From positions 1-35,047 of the forward strand of contig PKUA01000037.1 of NCBI GenBank assembly GCA_002868905.1: a DNA stretch of 35,047 nucleotides, written 5' to 3'. The translations under genes and the position numbers were made by a program. The notes beneath the pieces were generated by a model. That model was not told the DNA's origin, searched no databases, and was given only the letters and a program-made list of their open reading frames with translations. The DNA comes from Desulfuromonas sp. (GTDB lineage: Bacteria; Desulfobacterota; Desulfuromonadia; Desulfuromonadales; Geothermobacteraceae). This document shows positions 25,801 to 33,573 of the stretch, piece by piece (positions within the stretch are counted from its first letter, which is position 1; every line of letters begins with the position of its first letter).

Positions 25801-26157
25801 TTAACCGATCCTTTCCTGACGCTCCTGCTCGGTCTTGCAGTCGATGCAGAGCGTGGTCACCGGGCGGGCCTTGAGTCGGGCTTCGCCGATCTCTTCGCCA
25901 CAACTATCACAGACCCCGAACTCACCCTCTTCGATCCGCTCCAGCGCTTCGCGAATTTTGTTGGCGAGCTTCCGTTCGCGATCGCGGATACGCAGTTCGA
26001 AGTTGCGGTCCGACTCCAGCGAGGCACGATCGGTCGGGTCGGGGAAATTGGCCTTTTCATCCGTCATCTCGGCCATAGTGCGACCGGCGTCACGCAGAAT
26101 CTCATCCAACTGGCCCTGCAACAAGGTTTTAAATTCCTCGATTTTTGCCTCTTTCAT
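25801..26157 (-). CDS. dksA: DksA/TraR-family RNA polymerase-binding zinc-finger protein
   Basis: A 118-residue protein: N-terminal coiled coil with the acidic tip motif DPTDRAS (40-46, the DxxDxA of DksA), then a four-Cys zinc finger (Cys83, Cys86, Cys104, Cys107: CDSCGEEIG ... CIDC). Family members reach into the RNA polymerase secondary channel and, with ppGpp, reset promoter use during stringent response. It is shorter than E. coli DksA (151) but normal for delta-proteobacterial homologues. GAGGAG lies 8 bases before the ATG. It is followed after 29 bases by a GAF kinase. Confidence 0.93.
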   Translation of the reverse strand: MKEAKIEEFKTLLQGQLDEILRDAGRTMAEMTDEKANFPDPTDRASLESDRNFELRIRDRERKLANKIREALERIEEGEFGVCDSCGEEIGEARLKARPVTTLCIDCKTEQERQERIG

Positions 26158-26231
26158 TCCGCGACTCCTCGTTAGCGTGTGGTGGCATAAGTTAAATCAA
26201 AATGAGCATACAAGTCAACACAATGGAGCAG

Positions 26232-26756
26232 TTAGGTTTTACCGGAAAACTGCAGGTAAAGAATGGCGAGCAGAACCAGAACCCCGATCCAGCTCGAAAT
26301 CATGTCGGTCGGGCGGCGCATCGGATTCGAAACCAACCCCTGCACCTCTTCGCTGATGCTCTGTTCCGGAACGGATTTCAGCAGGGCAGCAAGCATGTCG
26401 GAGAACCCGAGGTAGGCGTTGGAGATGATCAGGAAATCCTCCTCGGTCGAGAGGCTCAGGTAGTTGCGTCGGCGCACTGTCACCGCCTCGAGAGCAGTCA
26501 CCTCGGCAAACTCGATGGTTTTTCTCCGGCCAAGCTTGCGGGCCGTGATCGAGGTCGCACCGATATCGATCCGCCGAATCCAGACCTCGGCACAGAGCAG
26601 CCCCAGGGGAAGAATCATCACCCCGAGGATAATCGATTTCGCCGTCGGTTGCCCTTGCACAATGGTGACGATGAGCAGAACGACTGTCAGCAACACCAGC
26701 AAGGTGATCGGTAGCACCAGGGAGCGGCGCACGCGGAAAGTCTTGGTCGGTTCCAT
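26232..26756 (-). CDS. Small membrane protein with PH-like central domain, function unknown
   Basis: A 174-residue protein with two N-terminal membrane helices (about 13-35 and 43-62), a soluble central part (about 65-130) and a C-terminal helix (about 150-170). The soluble part has the beta-rich pattern of bacterial PH (bPH) membrane proteins (GATSITARKLGRRKTIEFAEV). I do not recognise a specific family. The ATG at 26756 overlaps the moaC stop region (AGGA upstream), so it is translated right after moaC. A longer in-frame start at 26804 would run 48 bases into moaC. Confidence 0.72.
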   Translation of the reverse strand: MEPTKTFRVRRSLVLPITLLVLLTVVLLIVTIVQGQPTAKSIILGVMILPLGLLCAEVWIRRIDIGATSITARKLGRRKTIEFAEVTALEAVTVRRRNYLSLSTEEDFLIISNAYLGFSDMLAALLKSVPEQSISEEVQGLVSNPMRRPTDMISSWIGVLVLLAILYLQFSGKT

Positions 26757-26757
26757 G

Positions 26758-27240
26758 TCAATCCTGTCGCTTGAAATGCCCGCTGCGACCGCCTGACTTC
26801 TCAATCAGGCGGATTGCACCGATCACCATCTCTTTGTCAATCGCCTTGCACATATCGTAGACCGTCAGGCCAGCGACCGAGACGGCGGTCAACGCCTCCA
26901 TCTCAACCCCGGTCTTACCGGTCAGCTTGACGGTTGCTTCGATCTGGAGCAGACCGGTATCAGGTGACGGGTCGAAATCGAGCGTAACCGCACTCAGCGC
27001 CAGGGGATGGCAGAGCGGAATCAGGTCGCTGGTCTTCTTGGCCGCCATGATCCCGGCGAGTCGCGCCACCCCGAAGACATCCCCCTTTTCGATGTCGCGG
27101 TCGACAATCCGCTGCAACGTGGCCGCGGCCATGCGAATCTCACCACGGGCGGTGGCGACCCGTAAGGTGGCATCCTTGCTGCCGACATCGACCATGACCG
27201 CGCTTCCCTGATCATCGAAATGGGTCAGTTTGTCGCTCAT
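26758..27240 (-). CDS. moaC: Cyclic pyranopterin monophosphate synthase MoaC
   Basis: A 160-residue protein of normal family length. It matches MoaC throughout: [66 protein letters not shown] and the C-terminal KSGGRSGHF. It converts the MoaA product into cyclic pyranopterin monophosphate, the first committed precursor of molybdenum/tungsten cofactor. No other cofactor gene is nearby in this window. GGAAGGAG precedes the ATG. It is downstream of radA on the same strand, separated by 178 bases that hold palindromic repeats. Confidence 0.96.
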   Translation of the reverse strand: MSDKLTHFDDQGSAVMVDVGSKDATLRVATARGEIRMAAATLQRIVDRDIEKGDVFGVARLAGIMAAKKTSDLIPLCHPLALSAVTLDFDPSPDTGLLQIEATVKLTGKTGVEMEALTAVSVAGLTVYDMCKAIDKEMVIGAIRLIEKSGGRSGHFKRQD

Positions 27241-27288
27241 TGGTTTCTCCTTCCCTCCAACCGCAAAATATCATAGACCGAATAACAT

Positions 27289-27350
27289 GTAGAGACGTGC
27301 CGTCGGCACGTCTCTTTTCCCAATGAGACGCCCCAGCGGGGCGTCTCTAC
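27289..27350. repeat. Pair of palindromic repeat units sharing outer arms
   Basis: GTAGAGACG begins the block at 27289 and its complement CGTCTCTAC ends it at 27350. Inside are two separate perfect hairpins: AGAGACGTGCC/GGCACGTCTCT (27291-27315) and GAGACGCCCC/GGGGCGTCTC (27325-27347). It looks like two REP/MITE-like palindromes fused back to back, each missing one outer end. Confidence 0.75.
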
Positions 27351-27375
27351 ACGCAATATGTCGACGCGGTGATCC

Positions 27376-27403
27376 GTAGAGACACATTGCAATGTGTCTC
27401 TAC
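27376..27403. repeat. Perfect 28-bp palindrome with the same outer arms
   Basis: The 14-base half GTAGAGACACATTG is followed directly by its exact reverse complement. The outer GTAGAGAC arm matches the neighbouring block, but the inner bases are unrelated. It lies 15 bases beyond the radA stop. Confidence 0.8.
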
Positions 27404-27418
27404 CGTAACAGCCGGCCA

Positions 27419-28777
27419 TCAAAACAACTCATCCAGCAACTGCTCGACGTGGCGCACCCCGTGCAGGTTTATACCGTCTGGCGTTTCCAGGTTCTTCATA
27501 TTGCCGGCCGGGAGCAGGCAGCGATTGAATCCCAGACGCGCCGCCTCCTTGATCCGCAACTCAGGTCGAGACACCGCGCGGACCTCCCCGGCCAGGCCGA
27601 CCTCACCGAACAGGATGGTTCGCTCATCGAGCGGTCGATCGAGGTGGCTGGAGGCGATGGCGGCGAGGACACCGAGATCGACGGCCGGCTCGGCCACCCG
27701 GACACCGCCGGCGACGTTGAGAAAGATATCCTGATTCAGCAGGGAAAGTCCCCCTTTTTTTTCCAGCACGGCGACGAGCAGGGAGACCCGATTGTGGTCG
27801 ATCCCCATGGTGGTGCGGCGCGGGTTGCCGTACGCCGTTCCCGAGACCAGCGCCTGCAGTTCGATCAGGATCGGCCGACTCCCCTCAAGGGAAGGGATGA
27901 CAGCGCTGCCGGCGGCACCGTCAGGACGCTCGGCCAGGAATATTTCAGAGGGGTTGGGGACTTCGACCAACCCCGGCTCGAGCATTTCGAACACGCCGAT
28001 CTCGTTGGTGGAGCCGAACCGGTTCTTGACCGCGCGCAAGATGCGGTAAGGGTGACCGGCGTCCCCTTCGAAATAGAGCACCGTGTCGACCATGTGCTCC
28101 AGCATCCGCGGCCCGGCGATCGCCCCGTCCTTGGTGACGTGGCCGACCAGGAAGGTCGGGATCGACTCCCCCTTGGCGAGCTGCATCAATTGCCCGGCGC
28201 ATTCACGCACCTGACTCACCGAGCCGGGCGCCGACTCGACCATCTGGGTAAAAATGGTCTGGATCGAGTCGATCACCAGGAAAGCGGGACGCTCTTCGCG
28301 CACCCGCTGCAAAATAGTTTCGAGCGACGTCTCCGCCAGCAGGAACAGGTCATCGGCCTTGACCCCGAGGCGCTCGGCCCGCAATTTGACCTGACGGGTC
28401 GACTCCTCCGCCGTCACGTACAGGGCGGTTCCGTGACCCGCCAAGCGGTCGACCGCCTGGAGCAGCAGGGTCGACTTGCCGATACCGGGATCGCCGCCAA
28501 TCAGGATTAGCGAGCCCGGCACCACTCCGCCGCCGAGAACGCGGTCGAACTCCGGCATGCCGCAGCGGATGCGATCCTCGTCGGAAATTGTCACCTCGGC
28601 CAGTCGCTGCGGCACGGCACCCTTGGTGGCGGCGCGTTGCGCCTTCCCTTTTGCCACCAGCTGCCGCTCCTCGACGAAGCTGTTCCACTCGCCGCAGTCG
28701 GGGCAGCGCCCCTGCCACTTCGGGCTCTGGCTGCCGCACTGCTGGCAGGCGAAAACGGTCTTGGTCCGAACAGCCAT
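27419..28777 (-). CDS. radA: DNA repair protein RadA
   Basis: A 452-residue protein with all RadA parts: N-terminal zinc finger (Cys11, Cys14, Cys25, Cys28: CQQCGSQSPKWQGRCPDC), RecA-like ATPase with Walker A GDPGIGKST (Lys101), the RadA-specific KNRFGS motif near residue 255, and a C-terminal Lon-like domain (about 290-452). It processes recombination intermediates as a branch-migration helicase. It starts five bases after the pepA stop, so glpD-pepA-radA probably form one transcript. Confidence 0.97.
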   Translation of the reverse strand: MAVRTKTVFACQQCGSQSPKWQGRCPDCGEWNSFVEERQLVAKGKAQRAATKGAVPQRLAEVTISDEDRIRCGMPEFDRVLGGGVVPGSLILIGGDPGIGKSTLLLQAVDRLAGHGTALYVTAEESTRQVKLRAERLGVKADDLFLLAETSLETILQRVREERPAFLVIDSIQTIFTQMVESAPGSVSQVRECAGQLMQLAKGESIPTFLVGHVTKDGAIAGPRMLEHMVDTVLYFEGDAGHPYRILRAVKNRFGSTNEIGVFEMLEPGLVEVPNPSEIFLAERPDGAAGSAVIPSLEGSRPILIELQALVSGTAYGNPRRTTMGIDHNRVSLLVAVLEKKGGLSLLNQDIFLNVAGGVRVAEPAVDLGVLAAIASSHLDRPLDERTILFGEVGLAGEVRAVSRPELRIKEAARLGFNRCLLPAGNMKNLETPDGINLHGVRHVEQLLDELF

Positions 28778-28782
28778 CCCGC

Positions 28783-30276
28783 TCAGGCCTGGCCGCGCAG
28801 AAATTCGATCAGGAGTCGCACACCGAAGCCGGTGCCCCCCTTCGAAAGGTAGTGTTTCCCTTCACCCTCCCAGGCGGTCCCGGCGATGTCGAGATGCGCC
28901 CAGGTCTGATCCTTGGCAAACGCCTGCAGGAAGGCGGCGGCTGTGATGGTACCGGCGCCCCGCCCCCCGACGTTCTTGATGTCGGCCACGTGGCTCTTGA
29001 CCATCTTGGCGTAATCATCCCACAGGGGGAGTTGCCAGACCCGCTCACCGCAAGACTCCCCCGCCTTCATCAGCTGACGGGCCAACCCGTCGTCCCCGAG
29101 AACGGCGGCGGCATGATTGCCGAGGGCGATGATGCACGCTCCGGTCAGAGTGGCGAGGTCGATGATCAGCTTCGGCTCGAACCGGGCGACGTAAGTCAGG
29201 GCGTCTGCCAGGATCAGCCGCCCCTCCGCGTCGGTGTTGAGCACCTCGATGGTCTTGCCCGACATGGAGGTAAGAATGTCGCCGGGGCGGTAGGCGGTAC
29301 CGGACGGCAGATTCTCGACCGCGGGAACGATCCCGACCAGGTTGAGCGGCAGCTGCAGCAGCGCCGCCGCCTGCATGGCGCCGATCACCGCAGCTCCACC
29401 GGCCATATCCATCTTCATCTCATCCATCTTCTCCGCCGGCTTGAGCGAGATGCCGCCGGCATCGAAGACGACACCCTTGCCGACCAGGGCGATCGGCGCG
29501 TCCCCCTTTGCCCCGCCGTTATGCTGCAGGATGATCATGCGTGGATCGCGGCTGCTCCCCTGGGCGACGCCGAGCAGGGCGCCGCATTTTTCCTTTTCCA
29601 GCTCAGCGCGGTCGAGGATTCGACACTGTAAACCGGTTTCCTCGGCCACCCGCTTTGCTTCATCCGCAAGATACTCCGGCGACTTGACGTTCCCCGGTTG
29701 ATTCACCAGATCGCGGGACGTACAGGCCCCTCGACAGATCGCTGCAGCCCGCGCTGCACCGGATTCCGCATCGGTCTCCTCTTTTTTTCTGACCAGCAGG
29801 ACGGCTTTCTGCAACGGTCCTGGTCGATTCTTGTCGGCTGCCAGGAACTGTTCGAAGCGATAATTGGCCAGAAGCAACCCCTCAGCGACACCCTGGGCCA
29901 GGTCCTCGGTGGTGGCCCGACCCGGAGCGAAGCTGGCAAGATCGAGAGTCAATTCCTTCAGCTTGCAGGTACGCACCTGGCCGAGGGCGGTAGCGACCGC
30001 CTGGCGAACCGCCTCAAGGGTCAGCTCCTTCCCCTTGCCGAGACCGACCAGCAGAATCCGTTCAGGTCGAACGCCCTTGCCGCCGTGCAACATCAGGGAC
30101 TGTCCGGCTCCCCCCTTGAATTCTCCATCCTTTTTCGCACGCTGCAATACGCCATGCAGCTGCTCATCGAGTTCAGACAGGACATCCGTCCGCAGCTTCC
30201 CTTCCTGGACGCCATAGACCAGGCAGGAGGTCTTCTGCCGCAACGGGGTGGTGGATTTGACGCTGATGTTCAACAT
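28783..30276 (-). CDS. pepA: Leucyl aminopeptidase PepA (M17)
   Basis: A 497-residue M17 aminopeptidase of normal length. Metal-binding and active-site segments are clear: VGKGVVFDAGGISLKP, MDEMKMDMAGGAAV and the signature NTDAEGRLILADAL. It is a cytosolic hexameric enzyme that trims N-terminal residues; E. coli PepA also binds DNA. AAGGAG lies 9 bases before the ATG, within the end of glpD (7-base overlap), so it is coupled to glpD. Confidence 0.96.
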   Translation of the reverse strand: MLNISVKSTTPLRQKTSCLVYGVQEGKLRTDVLSELDEQLHGVLQRAKKDGEFKGGAGQSLMLHGGKGVRPERILLVGLGKGKELTLEAVRQAVATALGQVRTCKLKELTLDLASFAPGRATTEDLAQGVAEGLLLANYRFEQFLAADKNRPGPLQKAVLLVRKKEETDAESGAARAAAICRGACTSRDLVNQPGNVKSPEYLADEAKRVAEETGLQCRILDRAELEKEKCGALLGVAQGSSRDPRMIILQHNGGAKGDAPIALVGKGVVFDAGGISLKPAEKMDEMKMDMAGGAAVIGAMQAAALLQLPLNLVGIVPAVENLPSGTAYRPGDILTSMSGKTIEVLNTDAEGRLILADALTYVARFEPKLIIDLATLTGACIIALGNHAAAVLGDDGLARQLMKAGESCGERVWQLPLWDDYAKMVKSHVADIKNVGGRGAGTITAAAFLQAFAKDQTWAHLDIAGTAWEGEGKHYLSKGGTGFGVRLLIEFLRGQA

Positions 30277-31934
30277 GAGATTGACTCCTTGTCATGACAT
30301 GGATTTTGAGTCAGCAGCTGCTGACAGTATTCATTCTGCCACAATTCCATCTGTTCTGCCGAAGCGGAGAGCTCGTCCGCCATCAGTGCGGCCAGAGCTG
30401 AAAGTTCATTGAGGCCGTTACCGGCCTCCAGCGCCAGGGGGGTACGGCGGCGCAGAATATCCCACGGGGTGCGGGCAAACTCCAGTCGCACGGCAAACGG
30501 AATTTCCCCGGCCAGCAGCGACGAACCGGGAACGACCGGCTTGGCCCAATCCTGACGGCTCGCGAGAAAAGGCTCAAGCTGGTTGATGCGTGAGCCATAA
30601 CGCCGTAGCAACTGCTCCCCCTGGCCATCCTCCAGGTCAAGCCGTTTGCACAACCCGGGCAGAGCCCGGCGAAGAAAGCTGTCGAAACGACCTGTCACCC
30701 CGCCCGGCAGTGGGATCTTCCCGGTCAGGGCTGGCTCGTTCTTTCTGCCGAGCCGGGCGCAGACAGTGTCGCTCACCTCGGCGGCCAGAGAGCGGTAAGT
30801 CGTGTATTTCCCGCCGCCAACAGAAATCAACCCGCTCGAATCGATGAAAATCCGGTGTTCACGCGAGATCTTCCCGGCCTTCTCCTGATCTTCGGCAATG
30901 AGGGGGCGCAGACCGGAGAAAGCAGCGATGATGTCACTGCGCCCGAGTCGTGGCAGCTTCAGGTGACGGGCGGCTTCGGTCAGCAGGTAATCGATATCGT
31001 CGAGAGACGGGGTCACCTGCGACGGCTCCGAATCATCCGGCGTATCGGTGGTGCCGATCAGCGAAAAGTTGCCCCAGGGAACAACAAAGAACAACCGGTT
31101 GTCGCGGCCAGCTGTCATGTAGAGTGCTTCGTCCCCATGGTTGAGACGCTGCACGACGATATGCGTCCCACGAGTCGGGCGGAGGCGGGACTTTTTCTCC
31201 CCGGCGAGGGCAGCAACGCGATCGAGCCAGGGCCCCGTCGCGTTGACAATGCAGCGGGCGTGCAGCTCGAACTCCTGGCCCGACTCCGTATCCCGCAGCA
31301 GGGCACTCCCAAGACGACCGCGATGCTTTTTCAAGGCGATCGCCTGACAGTAGTTGACGACCCGGGCGCCTGCCTCTCGCGCAGCCAGGACGTTTTCCAG
31401 GCAGAGACGTGCGTCATCCATCCGACAGTCCCAGTATCGAGCCACCCCCTGCAACCCTTCCCGGTGCAGGGCCGGTTCGAGCCGGGTCGCCTTGTCGGCG
31501 GAGAGGATCTGATGGTGACGGTTATTCCGAAACAGGGCGAGCAGATCGTAGACCCACATCCCGAGACGGATCATCCAGAGGGGTCGCGGGTCACCCGCAT
31601 AAACCGGGATAAAAAAAGGGAGCGGGCCGACCAGGTGGGGGGCGATATCCTGCAGAATACGCCGTTCGCGACACGATTCGAACACCAGGGAAAAGTCCCT
31701 GTTTTCGAGATAACGCAGACCGCCGTGTACCAGTTTGGTCGAGGCGCTCGACGTGCCGGATCCGAAATCGTCCCGTTCGACCAGAACCACGTTCAGGCCC
31801 CGCAACGCCAGGTCTCGGGCAATGCCGGCGCCGTTGATGCCGCCGCCGATCAACAGGACGTCGCACGGTCGGTTCGCCCAGCTCTGCAGGTCGCGCTGTC
31901 CCCAAGGGAGGCTTCGATCAGGAAGTTCAGTCAT
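30270..31934 (-). CDS. glpD: FAD-dependent glycerol-3-phosphate dehydrogenase
   Basis: A 554-residue flavoprotein. The N-terminal dinucleotide site is LLIGGGINGAGIARDLALRG (about 27-46), followed by the family signatures ERDDFGSGTSSASTKLVHGG and LRYLENRDFSLV. The C-terminal DAO_C domain is about 400-520. It oxidises sn-glycerol 3-phosphate to dihydroxyacetone phosphate at the inner membrane face, passing electrons to quinone. No glycerol kinase or facilitator is nearby. It heads the glpD-pepA-radA unit. The ATG at 31934 has no ribosome binding site, but a strong promoter ends 8 bases before it, suggesting a leaderless transcript. Confidence 0.94.
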   Translation of the reverse strand: MTELPDRSLPWGQRDLQSWANRPCDVLLIGGGINGAGIARDLALRGLNVVLVERDDFGSGTSSASTKLVHGGLRYLENRDFSLVFESCRERRILQDIAPHLVGPLPFFIPVYAGDPRPLWMIRLGMWVYDLLALFRNNRHHQILSADKATRLEPALHREGLQGVARYWDCRMDDARLCLENVLAAREAGARVVNYCQAIALKKHRGRLGSALLRDTESGQEFELHARCIVNATGPWLDRVAALAGEKKSRLRPTRGTHIVVQRLNHGDEALYMTAGRDNRLFFVVPWGNFSLIGTTDTPDDSEPSQVTPSLDDIDYLLTEAARHLKLPRLGRSDIIAAFSGLRPLIAEDQEKAGKISREHRIFIDSSGLISVGGGKYTTYRSLAAEVSDTVCARLGRKNEPALTGKIPLPGGVTGRFDSFLRRALPGLCKRLDLEDGQGEQLLRRYGSRINQLEPFLASRQDWAKPVVPGSSLLAGEIPFAVRLEFARTPWDILRRRTPLALEAGNGLNELSALAALMADELSASAEQMELWQNEYCQQLLTQNPCHDKESISC

Positions 31935-31942
31935 GGCTCGTT

Positions 31943-31971
31943 ATTCTAGCTGCGCAGGGAGCAGTTGGCAA
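31943..31971 (-). promoter_or_regulatory. Promoter of glpD, probably leaderless
   Basis: On the minus strand TTGCCA (31971-31966) and TAGAAT (31948-31943) are 17 bases apart, a very good sigma-70-type match. The -10 ends 8 bases before the glpD ATG at 31934, so the mRNA would begin almost at the start codon. Confidence 0.65.
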
Positions 31972-31982
31972 TCACTTCACCG

Positions 31983-31995
31983 AGCCATTATGGCT
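31983..31995. promoter_or_regulatory. Palindrome upstream of the glpD promoter
   Basis: AGCCAT-T-ATGGCT is a perfect 13-base palindrome centred about 53 bases before the expected glpD transcription start. It may bind an activator; no regulator is identified. Confidence 0.4.
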
Positions 31996-32112
31996 AGATT
32001 CGGTTTTGACAATTTTCTCATTCCGGATACAATAGCAACACGTTCGAAATGAAAACAATTCCAATATGTTGCACTTGACCTGACGGCCTTGGCCGATTTC
32101 CGGGAGGATCAG

Positions 32113-32961
32113 ATGATGCGAAATGCACGTTGTGTGGTGGTTCTGTTGTCGTTTCTCTGCATGTTGGCAGCCGGATGCGCAACCACAACTCCGACTGTTT
32201 CACCCGACACTCCGGTCGCTGGCGTTGAGCGTTATGTCGATGGCAAGGGAAAAACAGGACTCTCAGGACAAGTGGTTTTGAAAGAGAGCGGCAAACCGGT
32301 TCCGGCGGCCTACGTCAACATTTACCCCGACACCCTCTCCAACCTGCTCGGCCCCTCCCAATTCATTTCCAGTCCGACCGACGCCAACGGTAATTTCAAT
32401 CTCGATCTTCCGGAAGGGAACTATTACGTCGTCGCGCGCAAACGGATTTCCGGCGAACCGAGCGGACCGCTCTCCCCCGGGGATTATTATTCGGAGCACA
32501 AACGGATTACCGCCCGGGTGGAAGCCGGGAAGGTCGGCATGATGGAGCTCGAGGTGGTGCCGATGAAGGCGCCGATGTTCTTCAAGAAAAACGTCGTTGA
32601 ACAGCAGACAGAAACCGGCATCAAGGGGGTTCTGATCGACCAGAACGGCAAACCGGTCCCGGGAAGCTTCGCCATGGCCTACAGCGGTCCCGACCTGCAA
32701 CGCCTGCCTGACTACACCTCGACCCTGTCGGACGGGGAAGGGAAATTCACCATCTACCTGCCGCAAGGTGGGACCTTCTATATCGGTGCCCGGGTTCATG
32801 CCTGGGACATGCCCCGTCCGGGAGAACTCTATGGCCGCTATGGAGGGAAGACCCCCGCACCGGTCAAGGTACCGGCCGACAAGTTCGTCGAGGGTTTGAC
32901 CATCGTGCTCGCCCCGTTCGACGGCGTCTACAAGCCAGGGAAGAGCCTGCGTCCTTACTGA
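32113..32961 (+). CDS. Lipoprotein with two carboxypeptidase-regulatory-like domains
   Basis: A 282-residue lipoprotein. The signal peptide ends in a lipobox LCMLAAGC, so the mature N-terminus is the Cys at about residue 22. Two repeats of a beta-sandwich, carboxypeptidase-regulatory-like pattern follow: GLSGQVVLKESGKPVPAAYV ... TDANGNFNLDLPEGNYYV, and GIKGVLIDQNGKPVPGSFAM ... SDGEGKFTIYLPQGGTFYI. GGAGG (32103-32107) supports the ATG at 32113; the next codon is also ATG. It probably sits in the outer or inner membrane facing the periplasm; its role is unknown. It is followed after 3 bases by an SRPBCC gene. Confidence 0.82.
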   Translation: MMRNARCVVVLLSFLCMLAAGCATTTPTVSPDTPVAGVERYVDGKGKTGLSGQVVLKESGKPVPAAYVNIYPDTLSNLLGPSQFISSPTDANGNFNLDLPEGNYYVVARKRISGEPSGPLSPGDYYSEHKRITARVEAGKVGMMELEVVPMKAPMFFKKNVVEQQTETGIKGVLIDQNGKPVPGSFAMAYSGPDLQRLPDYTSTLSDGEGKFTIYLPQGGTFYIGARVHAWDMPRPGELYGRYGGKTPAPVKVPADKFVEGLTIVLAPFDGVYKPGKSLRPY

Positions 32962-32964
32962 GTC

Positions 32965-33441
32965 GTGACTCAAGCAACCCGTATTTTAAACGGTGATCAC
33001 CGGCTGGAAGTGCGGCAGACGGTTGCCGCAACCCTGCCGGAGGTGTTTGCGTTCTTCTCCGATGCCGGCAACCTGCAGCGGCTGACCTCCCCGGAGCTGG
33101 ATTTTTCAATCGTCACCCCGCTGCCAATCAAGATGCATGTCGGGACCCTGATTGAATACCGCCTGAAACTCTACGGGATGCCGTTTCTCTGGAAGACCCT
33201 CATCTCGCGCTGGGAGCCTCCCCACTGTTTCGTCGACGAGCAACTCAAAGGTCCCTACCGCCTCTGGGTGCACACCCACCGTTTCACCGAAACGGACGAA
33301 GGAACCGAAATTCATGATCACGTTCGCTATCGCCTGCCGGTCTGGCCGCTGGGTGAGTCGGCGCTGCCCCTGGTCAAGGTGCAACTCGACAAGATCTTCG
33401 CCTACCGCCGACAGGTGATCGATGATCTATTCAATTCCTGA
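32965..33441 (+). CDS. SRPBCC (START/polyketide-cyclase-like) family protein
   Basis: A 158-residue soluble protein beginning at GTG three bases after the lipoprotein stop, with no clear ribosome binding site, so it is probably coupled. The SRPBCC pattern is visible: LPEVFAFFSDAGNLQRLTSP at the N-terminal helix-strand, then strands IEYRLKLYGMPFLWKTLI, FVDEQLKGPYRLWVHTHRF and GTEIHDHVRYRLPVWPLG, and a long C-terminal helix. Members bind hydrophobic ligands in a deep pocket; ligand and role are unknown. Confidence 0.8.
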   Translation: MTQATRILNGDHRLEVRQTVAATLPEVFAFFSDAGNLQRLTSPELDFSIVTPLPIKMHVGTLIEYRLKLYGMPFLWKTLISRWEPPHCFVDEQLKGPYRLWVHTHRFTETDEGTEIHDHVRYRLPVWPLGESALPLVKVQLDKIFAYRRQVIDDLFNS

Positions 33442-33478
33442 CGTCAGATCCTATTACCAGCTGCGAAGAGCGGACTAA

Positions 33479-33521
33479 AAGGGGACGCCCCGCAGTCGAC
33501 TCATCTGCGCGGCATCCCCTT
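33479..33521. terminator. Terminator between convergent genes
   Basis: AAGGGG ... CCCCTT close a hairpin whose inner part pairs GCC/GGC and CGCAG/CTGCG around the loop TCGACTCAT. On the minus strand it is followed by TTTTA, so it mainly serves the peroxidase gene; it may also stop transcripts from the SRPBCC gene. Confidence 0.72.
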
Positions 33522-33573
33522 GAAATCACAAGCCCTATCCTCCATTCAATAATACGAGTTGCGTCTATCCTGT

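Noticed and set aside
27289-27403. CRISPR-like array
   Set aside because: There are only three palindromes with different cores, no uniform direct repeat and no regular spacers or cas genes.
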